A stretch of DNA of 5,925 nt from Sulfuricurvum sp. (GTDB lineage Bacteria > Campylobacterota > Campylobacteria > Campylobacterales > Sulfurimonadaceae). Shown in pieces: positions 1-5,046 of this stretch (within the stretch, counting starts at the first letter, position 1; every line of letters begins with the position of its first letter). Under the pieces are notes generated by a model that made no database searches, was not told where the DNA came from, and saw only the letters and a list, made by a program, of their open reading frames with translations. Position numbers and translations under genes: made by a program. Location of the stretch: the NCBI GenBank assembly GCA_014764075.1, contig JACXUE010000079.1, forward strand, positions 1-5,925, given 5' to 3'.

Positions 1-1235
1 GCCACTAACAATACCAAAGGAGTAACCACCAGCCCTACCTTCATATACTCTCCCCATCCGATTTTGACCCCTTTTTGAGCTAAAACATGGAGCCATAGAA
101 GGGTTGCGAGTGAACCGATCGGAGTCATTTTGGGTCCTAGATTGGATCCGATAATATTGGCATATGCCAATGCGCTGTTACCTGCTTCGGCAATCGCGAT
201 ATCCATAATCATAACGGTAGGCATGTTGTTCATCACCGAGCTGAGGATGGCGGAGAGAAACCCCGTCCCGATCACGGCATAGGCGCCCCCCATGCTCTGA
301 AGGTCGATAATCACGCTAGCAAGATACGTGGTAAGTCCGCCGTTTTTCAGCCCGTAGACGACGACGTAAAGTCCGATACTGAACCACACCACCTGCCACG
401 GTGCCGCTTTGATCGTCATAATCGGTTTGGTTGCCTTGAAATAGGTAGCGATGGCGAGGAATACCAAAGCCCCGCCGAGGGCGAATACCGAGATAGGAAG
501 ATGATACGCATCCCCGATGAAATACCCCGCCATGAGTAATCCCAAAAACCACCAACTGAGACGGAACATCGTCATGTTTTTAATCGCCGATTCGGGAGTG
601 GCGAGATTATCGACATCGATGCGAGTCGGAATGTCCTTACGGAAAAAGAGCCACAATACGACGATCGAGGCGATGATGCTGAGGAGGTTTGGGAGGAACA
701 TTGTCCGTGCGTATTCCCAAAAACCGATTTGAAAATATCCTGCCGTCACGATGTTGGTGAGGTTCGAGATGACGAGCGGATTGGAGGCGCTGTCCCCGAT
801 GAATCCCCCCGCCATTAAAAACGCGAACATAGCTACGGGGTTTAGTTTGAGATACTTCATCTTGGCTAAAATAATCGGAGTGAGGATTAATGCCGCCCCG
901 TCGTTGGCGAAAAACGCCGCTACGAGGGCGCCGAGGATCATCATGTAGACGAACATTAGATTGCCGTTCCCGCGCGACAAACGTGCCATTTTCAGCGCCG
1001 CCCATTCGAAAAACCCGATCTCATCGAGTACCATCGAAAGGATTATAATCCCGATAAACGCGAGTGTCGCATCCCAGACGATAGAGGTTACCGTCCACAC
1101 ATCACTCAAACTCACGACTCCAAGGATCACAGCTGCAATCGCACCAACAACCGCAGTAGTACCAATCTGCAATCCTCGTGGCTGCCAGATGATGAATATG
1201 AGGGTGACTAAAAAAAGAGCTATTGCTAATGTCAT
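1..1235 (-). CDS. arsB: ArsB-family arsenite efflux transporter (3' end cut by window)
   Basis: This inner-membrane arsenite/antimonite exporter (ArsB/NhaD, ion transporter superfamily) has 411 codons in the window and still reads open at base 1. ArsB proteins are about 430 residues, so probably only 10-20 are missing. It is hydrophobic throughout, as expected for a 12-span protein. Blocks matching plasmid R773 ArsB from memory are DEIGFFEWAAL (about residue 71), FFANDGAALILTP (108-120), APWQVVWFSIGLYVVVYGL, SSVMNNMPTV, and GPKMTPIGSLATLLWLHVL near the C-terminus. The cysteine just before that last block in R773 is a serine here. The ATG at 1235-1233 follows the stop of the preceding ORF directly (TAAATG), and its GGAG (1248-1245) lies inside that ORF, so translation is probably coupled. 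No arsA is visible, which suggests ArsB acts alone as a proton-coupled antiporter. Function is confident from family; specificity is inferred. Confidence 0.95.
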   Translation of the reverse strand, partial: MTLAIALFLVTLIFIIWQPRGLQIGTTAVVGAIAAVILGVVSLSDVWTVTSIVWDATLAFIGIIILSMVLDEIGFFEWAALKMARLSRGNGNLMFVYMMILGALVAAFFANDGAALILTPIILAKMKYLKLNPVAMFAFLMAGGFIGDSASNPLVISNLTNIVTAGYFQIGFWEYARTMFLPNLLSIIASIVVLWLFFRKDIPTRIDVDNLATPESAIKNMTMFRLSWWFLGLLMAGYFIGDAYHLPISVFALGGALVFLAIATYFKATKPIMTIKAAPWQVVWFSIGLYVVVYGLKNGGLTTYLASVIIDLQSMGGAYAVIGTGFLSAILSSVMNNMPTVMIMDIAIAEAGNSALAYANIIGSNLGPKMTPIGSLATLLWLHVLAQKGVKIGWGEYMKVGLVVTPLVLLV

Positions 1236-1433
1236 TTATTGTATCTCCGTTTTTGGGCTTTTAATGAACGCTTTTACTTTTTCCTCGATTACATTGCGAA
1301 CGACGCGAACCTGTTCTATCATCTCTTCATCACTTCCGCTGCCGTCGACCCCTGTAGCGTATCGATTAAAAAACGCTTCTGATATCTCGCTACGTCCACT
1401 GTTATGGGCACAAACGAATACTACTTTTAACAT
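1236..1433 (-). CDS. Internally deleted ArsC / low-molecular-weight phosphatase-like small ORF
   Basis: This 65-residue ORF starts like an ArsC of the low-molecular-weight tyrosine phosphatase fold: beta strand LKVVFV, then the phosphate loop C8-AHNSG-R14-S15 (CX5R) and helix EISEAFFN. From about residue 29 it jumps to a segment resembling the family's C-terminal end, VDGSGSDEEMIEQ followed by helix VRVVRNVIEEKVKAFI, where full-length relatives have their Asp-Pro general-acid loop and last helix. Family members are about 130-140 residues, so some 70 central residues, including both resolving cysteines, are absent without loss of frame. Asp-Pro has become Asp-Gly. It has a good ribosome site (AAGGA, 1444-1440, 6 bases from ATG) and runs directly into arsB. 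Arsenate reductase activity is unlikely. It may be a relic kept because it carries the arsB ribosome site, or a small protein with a new role. Its P-loop differs from the intact arsC (CTGNSCR), so it is not a recent copy of that gene. Confidence 0.7.
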   Translation of the reverse strand: MLKVVFVCAHNSGRSEISEAFFNRYATGVDGSGSDEEMIEQVRVVRNVIEEKVKAFIKSPKTEIQ

Positions 1434-1442
1434 GAAATTTCC

Positions 1443-1613
1443 TTATTTGGTTTTGGATGAAGAGCCATCAGAGTTCAACAACTCTTTTTGTTCATGAATC
1501 GATTCGATACGGTTTTTACAAATAGTCCATCGGTATAGCCAAAAGACTACGACCATACACCCAATAGCTATAAGTGCAATCAAAACGAAGAAATAGATTT
1601 CATCTTTGAACAT
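1443..1613 (-). CDS. 56-residue single-span membrane protein, first gene of the arsB operon
   Basis: I do not recognise a family. The ORF begins MFKDEIYFFVLIALIAIG and ends SSSKTK before TAA at 1445-1443. Residues about 7-27 are one continuous hydrophobic stretch rich in Ile, Val and Phe, followed by a basic flank (R28, K33, R35) and a polar tail of about 23 residues. By the positive-inside rule the tail would be cytoplasmic. Cysteines sit at 19, inside the span, and 32, just after it. Support for a real gene: a strong ribosome site GAGGAG (1625-1620) 6 bases before ATG, a well-formed promoter whose predicted start lies about 20 bases upstream, and its stop overlapping the ribosome site of the next ORF (TAAGGA). 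It may be an accessory subunit of ArsB or a small arsenical-binding protein, but nothing in the sequence decides this. Confidence 0.72.
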   Translation of the reverse strand: MFKDEIYFFVLIALIAIGCMVVVFWLYRWTICKNRIESIHEQKELLNSDGSSSKTK

Positions 1614-1619
1614 CAGTAT

Positions 1620-1625
1620 CTCCTC
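1620..1625 (-). promoter_or_regulatory. Ribosome binding site of the 56-residue membrane protein
   Basis: The minus strand reads GAGGAG, 6 bases before the ATG at 1613. This is a near-ideal Shine-Dalgarno sequence, and it is a main reason to accept this short ORF as translated. Confidence 0.75.
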
Positions 1626-1639
1626 AATCGAGTTGGAGT

Positions 1640-1668
1640 ATCATAACTAAATCTATCTTCAATATCAA
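1640..1668 (-). promoter_or_regulatory. sigma70-like promoter of the arsB operon
   Basis: On the minus strand a -35 hexamer TTGATA (1668-1663) is separated by exactly 17 bases from a -10 hexamer TATGAT (1645-1640). Each differs from consensus at one or two positions. The predicted transcript starts near 1633, giving a leader of about 20 bases that holds the GAGGAG ribosome site. The -35 hexamer contains one arm of the inverted repeat at 1664-1679, so bound repressor would block it. Confidence 0.72.
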
Positions 1669-1679
1669 GATATATTGAT
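1664..1679. promoter_or_regulatory. Candidate ArsR operator (inverted repeat ATCAA-N6-TTGAT)
   Basis: The arms ATCAA (1664-1668) and TTGAT (1675-1679) are perfect inverted copies around an AT-rich 6-base centre. This resembles the AT-rich imperfect dyads bound by ArsR/SmtB repressors. It is the only obvious dyad between the divergent operons and overlaps the -35 hexamers of both promoters. A second TTGATT at 1683-1688 repeats the right half-site 8 bases on and might be an extra half-site. Assignment to ArsR is inferred from position and symmetry, not from a known motif for this organism. Confidence 0.65.
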
Positions 1680-1703
1680 TTATTGATTCTATTTGGTTAC
1701 AAT
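1675..1703 (+). promoter_or_regulatory. sigma70-like promoter of the arsR operon
   Basis: A -35 hexamer TTGATT (1675-1680), a 17-base spacer, and a -10 hexamer TACAAT (1698-1703) form a good sigma70-type promoter. Transcription would start near 1710, leaving a leader of only about 12 bases before the arsR ATG. This placement excludes any arsR start upstream of about 1710. The -35 hexamer contains the right arm of the candidate ArsR operator. Confidence 0.72.
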
Positions 1704-1712
1704 GCGCTCATC

Positions 1713-1717
1713 GGAGG
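1713..1717 (+). promoter_or_regulatory. Ribosome binding site that fixes the arsR start
   Basis: GGAGG lies 4 bases before the ATG at 1722. The spacing is slightly short, but the motif is strong. It supports starting ArsR at MENYLEA rather than at the in-frame ATT at 1683, which lies inside the promoter and upstream of the predicted transcript start. Confidence 0.75.
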
Positions 1718-1721
1718 ATCC

Positions 1722-2045
1722 ATGGAGAACTATTTAGAAGCTATTTCCGCACTAAACGATGAAACGCGTGTAAAATTACTCGCATTTTTGGATCACCATG
1801 GACCTTTGTGTGTATGCGATTTGCAATCTTCGCTAGGTATGATTCAATCACGTCTTTCACGCCACCTCAAAATTCTCAAAGACGGGGGATTTTTACGGGT
1901 GGATCGATGCGGAACATGGGCCTATTACTCGATAAGAAGTCCACTCGATCGATTCCGCAGTGAAGCACTGGCTGAAATCCGTTGTTTGGGAATCGAACTT
2001 CCCCCACTTGTTAAATTATCAGAAACTGGAGATTGTAAAGTATGA
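1722..2045 (+). CDS. arsR: ArsR-family arsenite-responsive repressor
   Basis: This 107-residue winged-helix repressor of the ArsR/SmtB family should bind DNA as a dimer and release it on binding trivalent arsenic. The N-terminal helix reads LNDETRVKLLAFL, as in the family. The metal-site helix carries C30-V-C32-D-L, the ArsR CxCDL signature. The third cysteine of the R773-type site (CVCDLC) is a glutamine here (Q35), so binding may use two cysteines or recruit C63 near the wing. The recognition helix is about residues 39-53 (QSRLSRHLKILK), followed by the wing. The frame is open further upstream, but the promoter and GGAGG site set the start at 1722. It heads its operon and overlaps arsC by 4 bases (ATGA). 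The probable operator lies just upstream at 1664-1679, which would give autoregulation and control of the divergent arsB operon. Confidence 0.93.
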   Translation: MENYLEAISALNDETRVKLLAFLDHHGPLCVCDLQSSLGMIQSRLSRHLKILKDGGFLRVDRCGTWAYYSIRSPLDRFRSEALAEIRCLGIELPPLVKLSETGDCKV

Positions 2046-2446
2046 AAAACGTTCTAATCCTCTGCACCGGCAACAGCTGCCGCTCCATCATGGCCGAAGC
2101 ACTCATCAATGCCAAAATGGGTGATTGTGTCAAAGCGTTCAGTTCTGGCGTCAAAGCCAGCGGTAAAGTCAATCCAAACGCCCAAGCGCTTCTCGAAGAA
2201 AAAGGGTATTGGAGAGACGAATACCACTCCAAAGTGATCGAAACCGTCCTCAACAACGAATTTGACCTCATTGTCACCGTCTGTGACCACGCCCACGAAA
2301 CGTGTCCGATGTTCCCCAAAGCGGTCAAAACGATCCACGTCGGTTTCGAAGACCCGAGCGGCAAAGAGGTAGAAGAATACGCCAAGATTCTCGATCTGAT
2401 CGAAGAGACACTTTTGCCGATCATCCAATCCGAGTTGTGTGACTGA
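2042..2446 (+). CDS. arsC: Arsenate reductase, thioredoxin-coupled ArsC type
   Basis: This 134-residue cytoplasmic enzyme should reduce arsenate to arsenite and has the low-molecular-weight phosphatase fold. The P-loop C8-TGNSC-R14-S15 holds the nucleophilic cysteine and the phosphate-binding arginine. C81 and C88, in VTVCDHAHETCP, have the seven-residue offset of the Cys82/Cys89 shuttle pair of Staphylococcus pI258 ArsC. D104-P105 is the general-acid loop. All three catalytic cysteines are present, so this is the working reductase, in contrast to the shortened ArsC-like ORF at 1236-1433. It would be recycled by thioredoxin, either from the chromosome or perhaps from the small thioredoxin two genes downstream. 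The start overlaps arsR (ATGA) with GGAG about 10 bases upstream, and the stop overlaps the permease start by one base. Its codons look richer in C than those of arsR. Confidence 0.95.
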   Translation: MKNVLILCTGNSCRSIMAEALINAKMGDCVKAFSSGVKASGKVNPNAQALLEEKGYWRDEYHSKVIETVLNNEFDLIVTVCDHAHETCPMFPKAVKTIHVGFEDPSGKEVEEYAKILDLIEETLLPIIQSELCD

Positions 2447-3399
2447 TGATGTGGCAAGAGAGCGTCAATGTCCTCGTTTATAAATGGCTTGAGCTGCCTC
2501 AGGGAGATAAACTCTCTGATGCTCTCAATTTTTTCATCTACGATACGGTCAAGATCCTCTTTTTGCTTATTGTTATTATTTTTATCGTCACTTTACTGCG
2601 TTCGTATTTCTCGACTGAAAAGGTACGAGAATATCTCAGTAAAAAGCATGAATATACGGGAAATGTCCTTGCGGCATTGTTCGGGATTATCACCCCATTT
2701 TGTTCGTGTTCGGCGATTCCCCTCTTTTTAGGCTTTTTGCAGGCGCGTATCCCCATCGGAGTGACGTTTAGTTTTCTCATTTCGGCACCTCTTAACAACG
2801 AAATCGCCATAGCGATGCTCTTTGGGATATTTGGGTGGAAAGTGACGGCGCTGTATATCGGATTTGGTCTTCTCGTCGCCATCATCGGCGGTATCATTAT
2901 CGGAAGGCTTGGATTAGAAAAAGATGTTCTCATCGAAGTTAAACCGATAGAGGGAGAAATCCATGCGCAAGATCGAAAGATTGTGTTTAAAACACGTCTG
3001 ATCGATGCAAAAGAATACACATTGGATATTCTCCGTAAAATCTGGCTCTATGTTTTGGTCGGTGTCGGAGTGGGAGCGTTTATCCACGGTTATGTTCCGA
3101 CCGAATTTATCACCTCTATTGCTGGGGCGGATAATCCGTTTGCGGTACCTCTCGCGACACTGCTAGGGGTTCCGATGTACTCCAATGCCGCTGGGGTGAT
3201 GCCGCTCATCGAAGTGCTCACCTCCAAAGGGATGCTGTTGGGGACGGCATTATCGTTTATGATGGCGATCACGGCTCTATCGCTACCTGAAGCTATGATT
3301 TTAAAGCGGGTTATGAGCCTCAAACTGATCGCCATCTTTTTCGGTACCGTAACGCTTGGAATCGTCGGTGTCGGATACTTGTTTAACGCAATTTTATAA
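2446..3399 (+). CDS. arsP: ArsP-family (DUF318) permease, probable organoarsenical exporter
   Basis: This 317-residue inner-membrane permease is close in length to Campylobacter ArsP, an exporter of trivalent methyl- and aryl-arsenicals. The hallmark is the CSC motif in GIITPFCSCSAIPLF (C86, C88), with LISAPLNNEIAIAML after it. The second half has GVPMYSNAAGVMP (241-253) and LSLPEAMILKRVM (279-291), which are equivalent conserved segments. Hydrophobic spans lie near 35-52, 75-97, 105-130, 133-155, 200-215, 235-255, 262-285 and 292-316. A polar loop (about 156-198) separates the halves. Two adjacent ATGs occur, at 2446 and 2449; the first overlaps the arsC stop (TGATG). The family also includes permeases of unproven substrate, so arsenic export rests partly on the arsR/arsC context. 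Pairing with the small thioredoxin that follows is common for this family. Confidence 0.85.
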   Translation: MMWQESVNVLVYKWLELPQGDKLSDALNFFIYDTVKILFLLIVIIFIVTLLRSYFSTEKVREYLSKKHEYTGNVLAALFGIITPFCSCSAIPLFLGFLQARIPIGVTFSFLISAPLNNEIAIAMLFGIFGWKVTALYIGFGLLVAIIGGIIIGRLGLEKDVLIEVKPIEGEIHAQDRKIVFKTRLIDAKEYTLDILRKIWLYVLVGVGVGAFIHGYVPTEFITSIAGADNPFAVPLATLLGVPMYSNAAGVMPLIEVLTSKGMLLGTALSFMMAITALSLPEAMILKRVMSLKLIAIFFGTVTLGIVGVGYLFNAIL

Positions 3400-3413
3400 C
3401 TTAAGGAGTTAAT

Positions 3414-3650
3414 ATGAAAATCGAAATTTTAGGAACCGGCTGTTCCAAATGCAAAGCCCTCGAAGAGGCGACAAAACAAGCGGTAGCACAAAGCGGAATG
3501 TTCGCTCAGATTGAAAAGGTTGAAGAGATTCAAAAAATCATGGAGTACGGTGTGATGAGTACACCGGGACTAGTCATTGACGGTAAGGTTGTCAGTACCG
3601 GAAAGCTCCTCAGTGTTCCCGAAATTGTCGATCTGATTAAAGCGTCCTAA
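3414..3650 (+). CDS. Small cytoplasmic redox-active thioredoxin (TM0996/MTH895 type)
   Basis: This 78-residue protein of the minimal thioredoxin fold has active site C10-S-K-C13 in GTGCSKCKALEE and the cis-proline segment MSTPGLVIDGK. It has no signal peptide, so it should act in the cytoplasm. Members of this small disulfide family often lie beside DUF318 permeases. In this context it may reduce ArsC, deliver electrons to the CcdA-like protein encoded next, or handle thiol-bound arsenic; the sequence does not decide. A strong ribosome site AAGGAG (3403-3408) precedes ATG by 5 bases, after a 14-base gap from the permease. The stop overlaps the next start (TAATG). Confidence 0.9.
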   Translation: MKIEILGTGCSKCKALEEATKQAVAQSGMFAQIEKVEEIQKIMEYGVMSTPGLVIDGKVVSTGKLLSVPEIVDLIKAS

Positions 3651-4354
3651 TGGAGAGTTTCCTTTTAGGTCTGCTTGAATCGCATGGGGCGTTGGTCTTT
3701 GCCGGAGCGTTTAGCATCGGTGCTTTCACCTCTCTCGCCCCCTGCTCTATCGTCTCGGTGCCATTGCTCGTAGGAAGTGCACTGGGGATGAGTTCGCATC
3801 TCTCTCCTCGTGAGCGGGTACATTTTACCTATATCTTCGCATCGTTGTTTGCGCTGGGGGTGGCGGTGAGTTTCTCGATCCTCGCTTATATGGTTGCCAA
3901 AATGGGATACTTTTTCTCGATTGCACCGTTGGAGGCGTACATCGGAGGAGGGTTGTTGGCCATCGCTATCGGATTGTATTCGCTTGGGGTTTTACCCGAA
4001 GTGATTGACAAATCGCGCTGGATGAGCCGACTTATCACGCTACGCTATGTGGGGGCGTTTTTGATCGGGATGCTGTTTGGTCTCGTCTCGACCCCGTGTG
4101 CTTCTGCTCCGCTGGTCGCCATCATCACCCTTGCCGCTAATGCACCCGATTGGTACGCATATGCCCTTGTCCTCACCTTTGCATTGGGGCATTCACTTTT
4201 GCTTCTCGCGGCGGGAGTATCGGTCGGATTTGCTCAAGGGGTTGCTTCCAGTGGTAAAATAGCATTTATCACCGGATGGATGACCAAGATTTTTGCGTTT
4301 GCCCTCATCGCTATCGGGCTTTATTTCTTTACCTTAGCGTATCAACAACTCTAA
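3650..4354 (+). CDS. CcdA/DsbD-like transmembrane thiol electron carrier
   Basis: This 234-residue inner-membrane protein of the CcdA/DsbD-beta family should move electrons from cytoplasmic thioredoxin to periplasmic thiol acceptors. It has about six hydrophobic spans in two inverted halves, and each half carries a Pro-Cys: C32 in SLAPCSIVSVPLLVG and C150 in STPCASAPLVAI. These are the redox pair of the family. Neither periplasmic thioredoxin domain of full DsbD is fused on. The separate thioredoxins on both sides of this gene, one cytoplasmic and one exported, are natural partners. The start overlaps the upstream stop by one base and lacks a clear ribosome site, so translation is probably coupled. 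A role in cytochrome c maturation is possible for the family, but the location in an ars operon argues for a dedicated role here. Confidence 0.87.
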   Translation: MESFLLGLLESHGALVFAGAFSIGAFTSLAPCSIVSVPLLVGSALGMSSHLSPRERVHFTYIFASLFALGVAVSFSILAYMVAKMGYFFSIAPLEAYIGGGLLAIAIGLYSLGVLPEVIDKSRWMSRLITLRYVGAFLIGMLFGLVSTPCASAPLVAIITLAANAPDWYAYALVLTFALGHSLLLLAAGVSVGFAQGVASSGKIAFITGWMTKIFAFALIAIGLYFFTLAYQQL

Positions 4355-4366
4355 AAGGATGACATC

Positions 4367-4735
4367 ATGATTAAATTGTTTTCATTAGTCGCACTTTGTG
4401 CGTCACTTTACTCTGCCCAATTACAACCACGCCCGTATGCTCTTGTTCAAAAAGAGATCGGAAAAGGTCAAGTTGTCATGGTCGAAGCAGGTTCAACCAT
4501 GTGCCAAGCTTGTCAAGAGATGGGAGAACTCCTCTACCGTGAGATGGAGATCAACCCTAAACGTAAAATCTTTTTCGTCAACGTCGGAGAAGAGCGTGAT
4601 GCGGCTCGTGCGATGAAAATCCAAATGATCCCGACACAGATCGTGTACGATAAAAACGGCAAAGAGATCGACCGTCATATCGGCGGCTTTACGACCGAGG
4701 GACTAAAACGGTTTTTAGCGAAGCATAAAATCTAA
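4367..4735 (+). CDS. Exported thioredoxin-fold protein with CQAC active site
   Basis: This 122-residue protein has an N-terminal signal (MIKLFSLVALCASLYSA, probable cleavage before Q18), so it should work in the periplasm. There is a cysteine at 11, but the surroundings do not form a convincing lipobox. The mature part is a compact thioredoxin fold: VVMVEAGSTMC46-QA-C49QEM is the redox site, KIFFVNV the central strand, and MIPTQIVYD holds the cis-proline (P89). It resembles DsbD C-terminal or thioredoxin_7-type domains. It is the likely acceptor of electrons from the CcdA-like protein encoded 12 bases upstream. AAGGA (4355-4359) lies 7 bases before ATG. The stop overlaps the next start (TAATG). 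Its client is unknown and may be the neighbouring cysteine-poor thioredoxin-like protein, the permease, or arsenical-thiol adducts. Confidence 0.88.
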   Translation: MIKLFSLVALCASLYSAQLQPRPYALVQKEIGKGQVVMVEAGSTMCQACQEMGELLYREMEINPKRKIFFVNVGEERDAARAMKIQMIPTQIVYDKNGKEIDRHIGGFTTEGLKRFLAKHKI

Positions 4736-5046
4736 TGGAGACGTGTGCCGAGCTGGGGTATGGAGAGATTCTTAACGCCTCTCATCCGCAGTGGCCTCTT
4801 TTGGAGGGGGTCATTTACGGTGACGCGACCCTCTCCCTCAAACTTGCCAAACGGCTGGTGTGCGGCGTCAAACATCTGCCGCTACGATTACGTTTAACTA
4901 CTGTTACGGATACACTCGCTGCCATCGAAGCGGGAGTGACGCATGATCCGACTCTCTTCATCAACGGCAAACCTTTTATCGAAGGGCTGGTCGCTGCTGA
5001 AACATTAACGGCGGTTTTTGAAAAATACCTTAAAGAGTCTCTATGA
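4735..5046 (+). CDS. Thioredoxin-fold protein lacking the CxxC active site
   Basis: This 103-residue protein has no signal peptide, so it is presumably cytoplasmic. Residues about 25-100 align by eye with the small thioredoxin at 3414-3650. GVIYGDATLSLKLAK matches IEILGTGCSKCKALE, VTDTLAAIEAGVTHDPTLFINGKP matches VEEIQKIMEYGVMSTPGLVIDGKV, and a closing helix AAETLTAVFEKYL follows. In this alignment the two active-site cysteines are Thr and Leu, while the cis-proline (P72) remains. Only C4 and C43 exist, far from the normal site. About 25 residues of N-terminal extension (METCAELGYGEILN) have no counterpart. It looks like a diverged paralogue that binds rather than reduces, perhaps an adaptor. 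The start overlaps the upstream stop, and its own stop overlaps the TolC-family start (ATGA). It is a real gene with moderate family confidence. Confidence 0.7.
   Translation: METCAELGYGEILNASHPQWPLLEGVIYGDATLSLKLAKRLVCGVKHLPLRLRLTTVTDTLAAIEAGVTHDPTLFINGKPFIEGLVAAETLTAVFEKYLKESL

Noticed and set aside
1343..1354. GSGS-like stretch and GTCGAC hexamer at the junction in the ArsC-like ORF, suggesting an engineered linker
   Set aside because: The segment lines up with the natural Asp-Pro-x-Gly loop before the last ArsC helix, a six-base restriction site is expected by chance, and nothing else looks like vector sequence.
961..1497. 178-codon plus-strand ORF
   Set aside because: It lies antisense to arsB, the ArsC-like ORF and the small membrane gene, all of which have clear family, ribosome-site or promoter support. 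Its protein looks like low-complexity antisense translation with no recognisable domain.
1683..1721. Upstream in-frame extension of arsR from an ATT codon at 1683
   Set aside because: It would start inside the promoter, before the predicted transcript start, and has no ribosome site. The ATG at 1722 has GGAGG.
2011..2457. Minus-strand ORFs of 148 and 124 codons opposite arsC
   Set aside because: They are shadows of arsC, whose catalytic residues are all intact on the plus strand.
3400..3413. Possible terminator or internal promoter between the permease and the small thioredoxin
   Set aside because: The gap is only 14 bases, with a ribosome site and no stem-loop or T-run. No convincing terminator was seen anywhere in the window.
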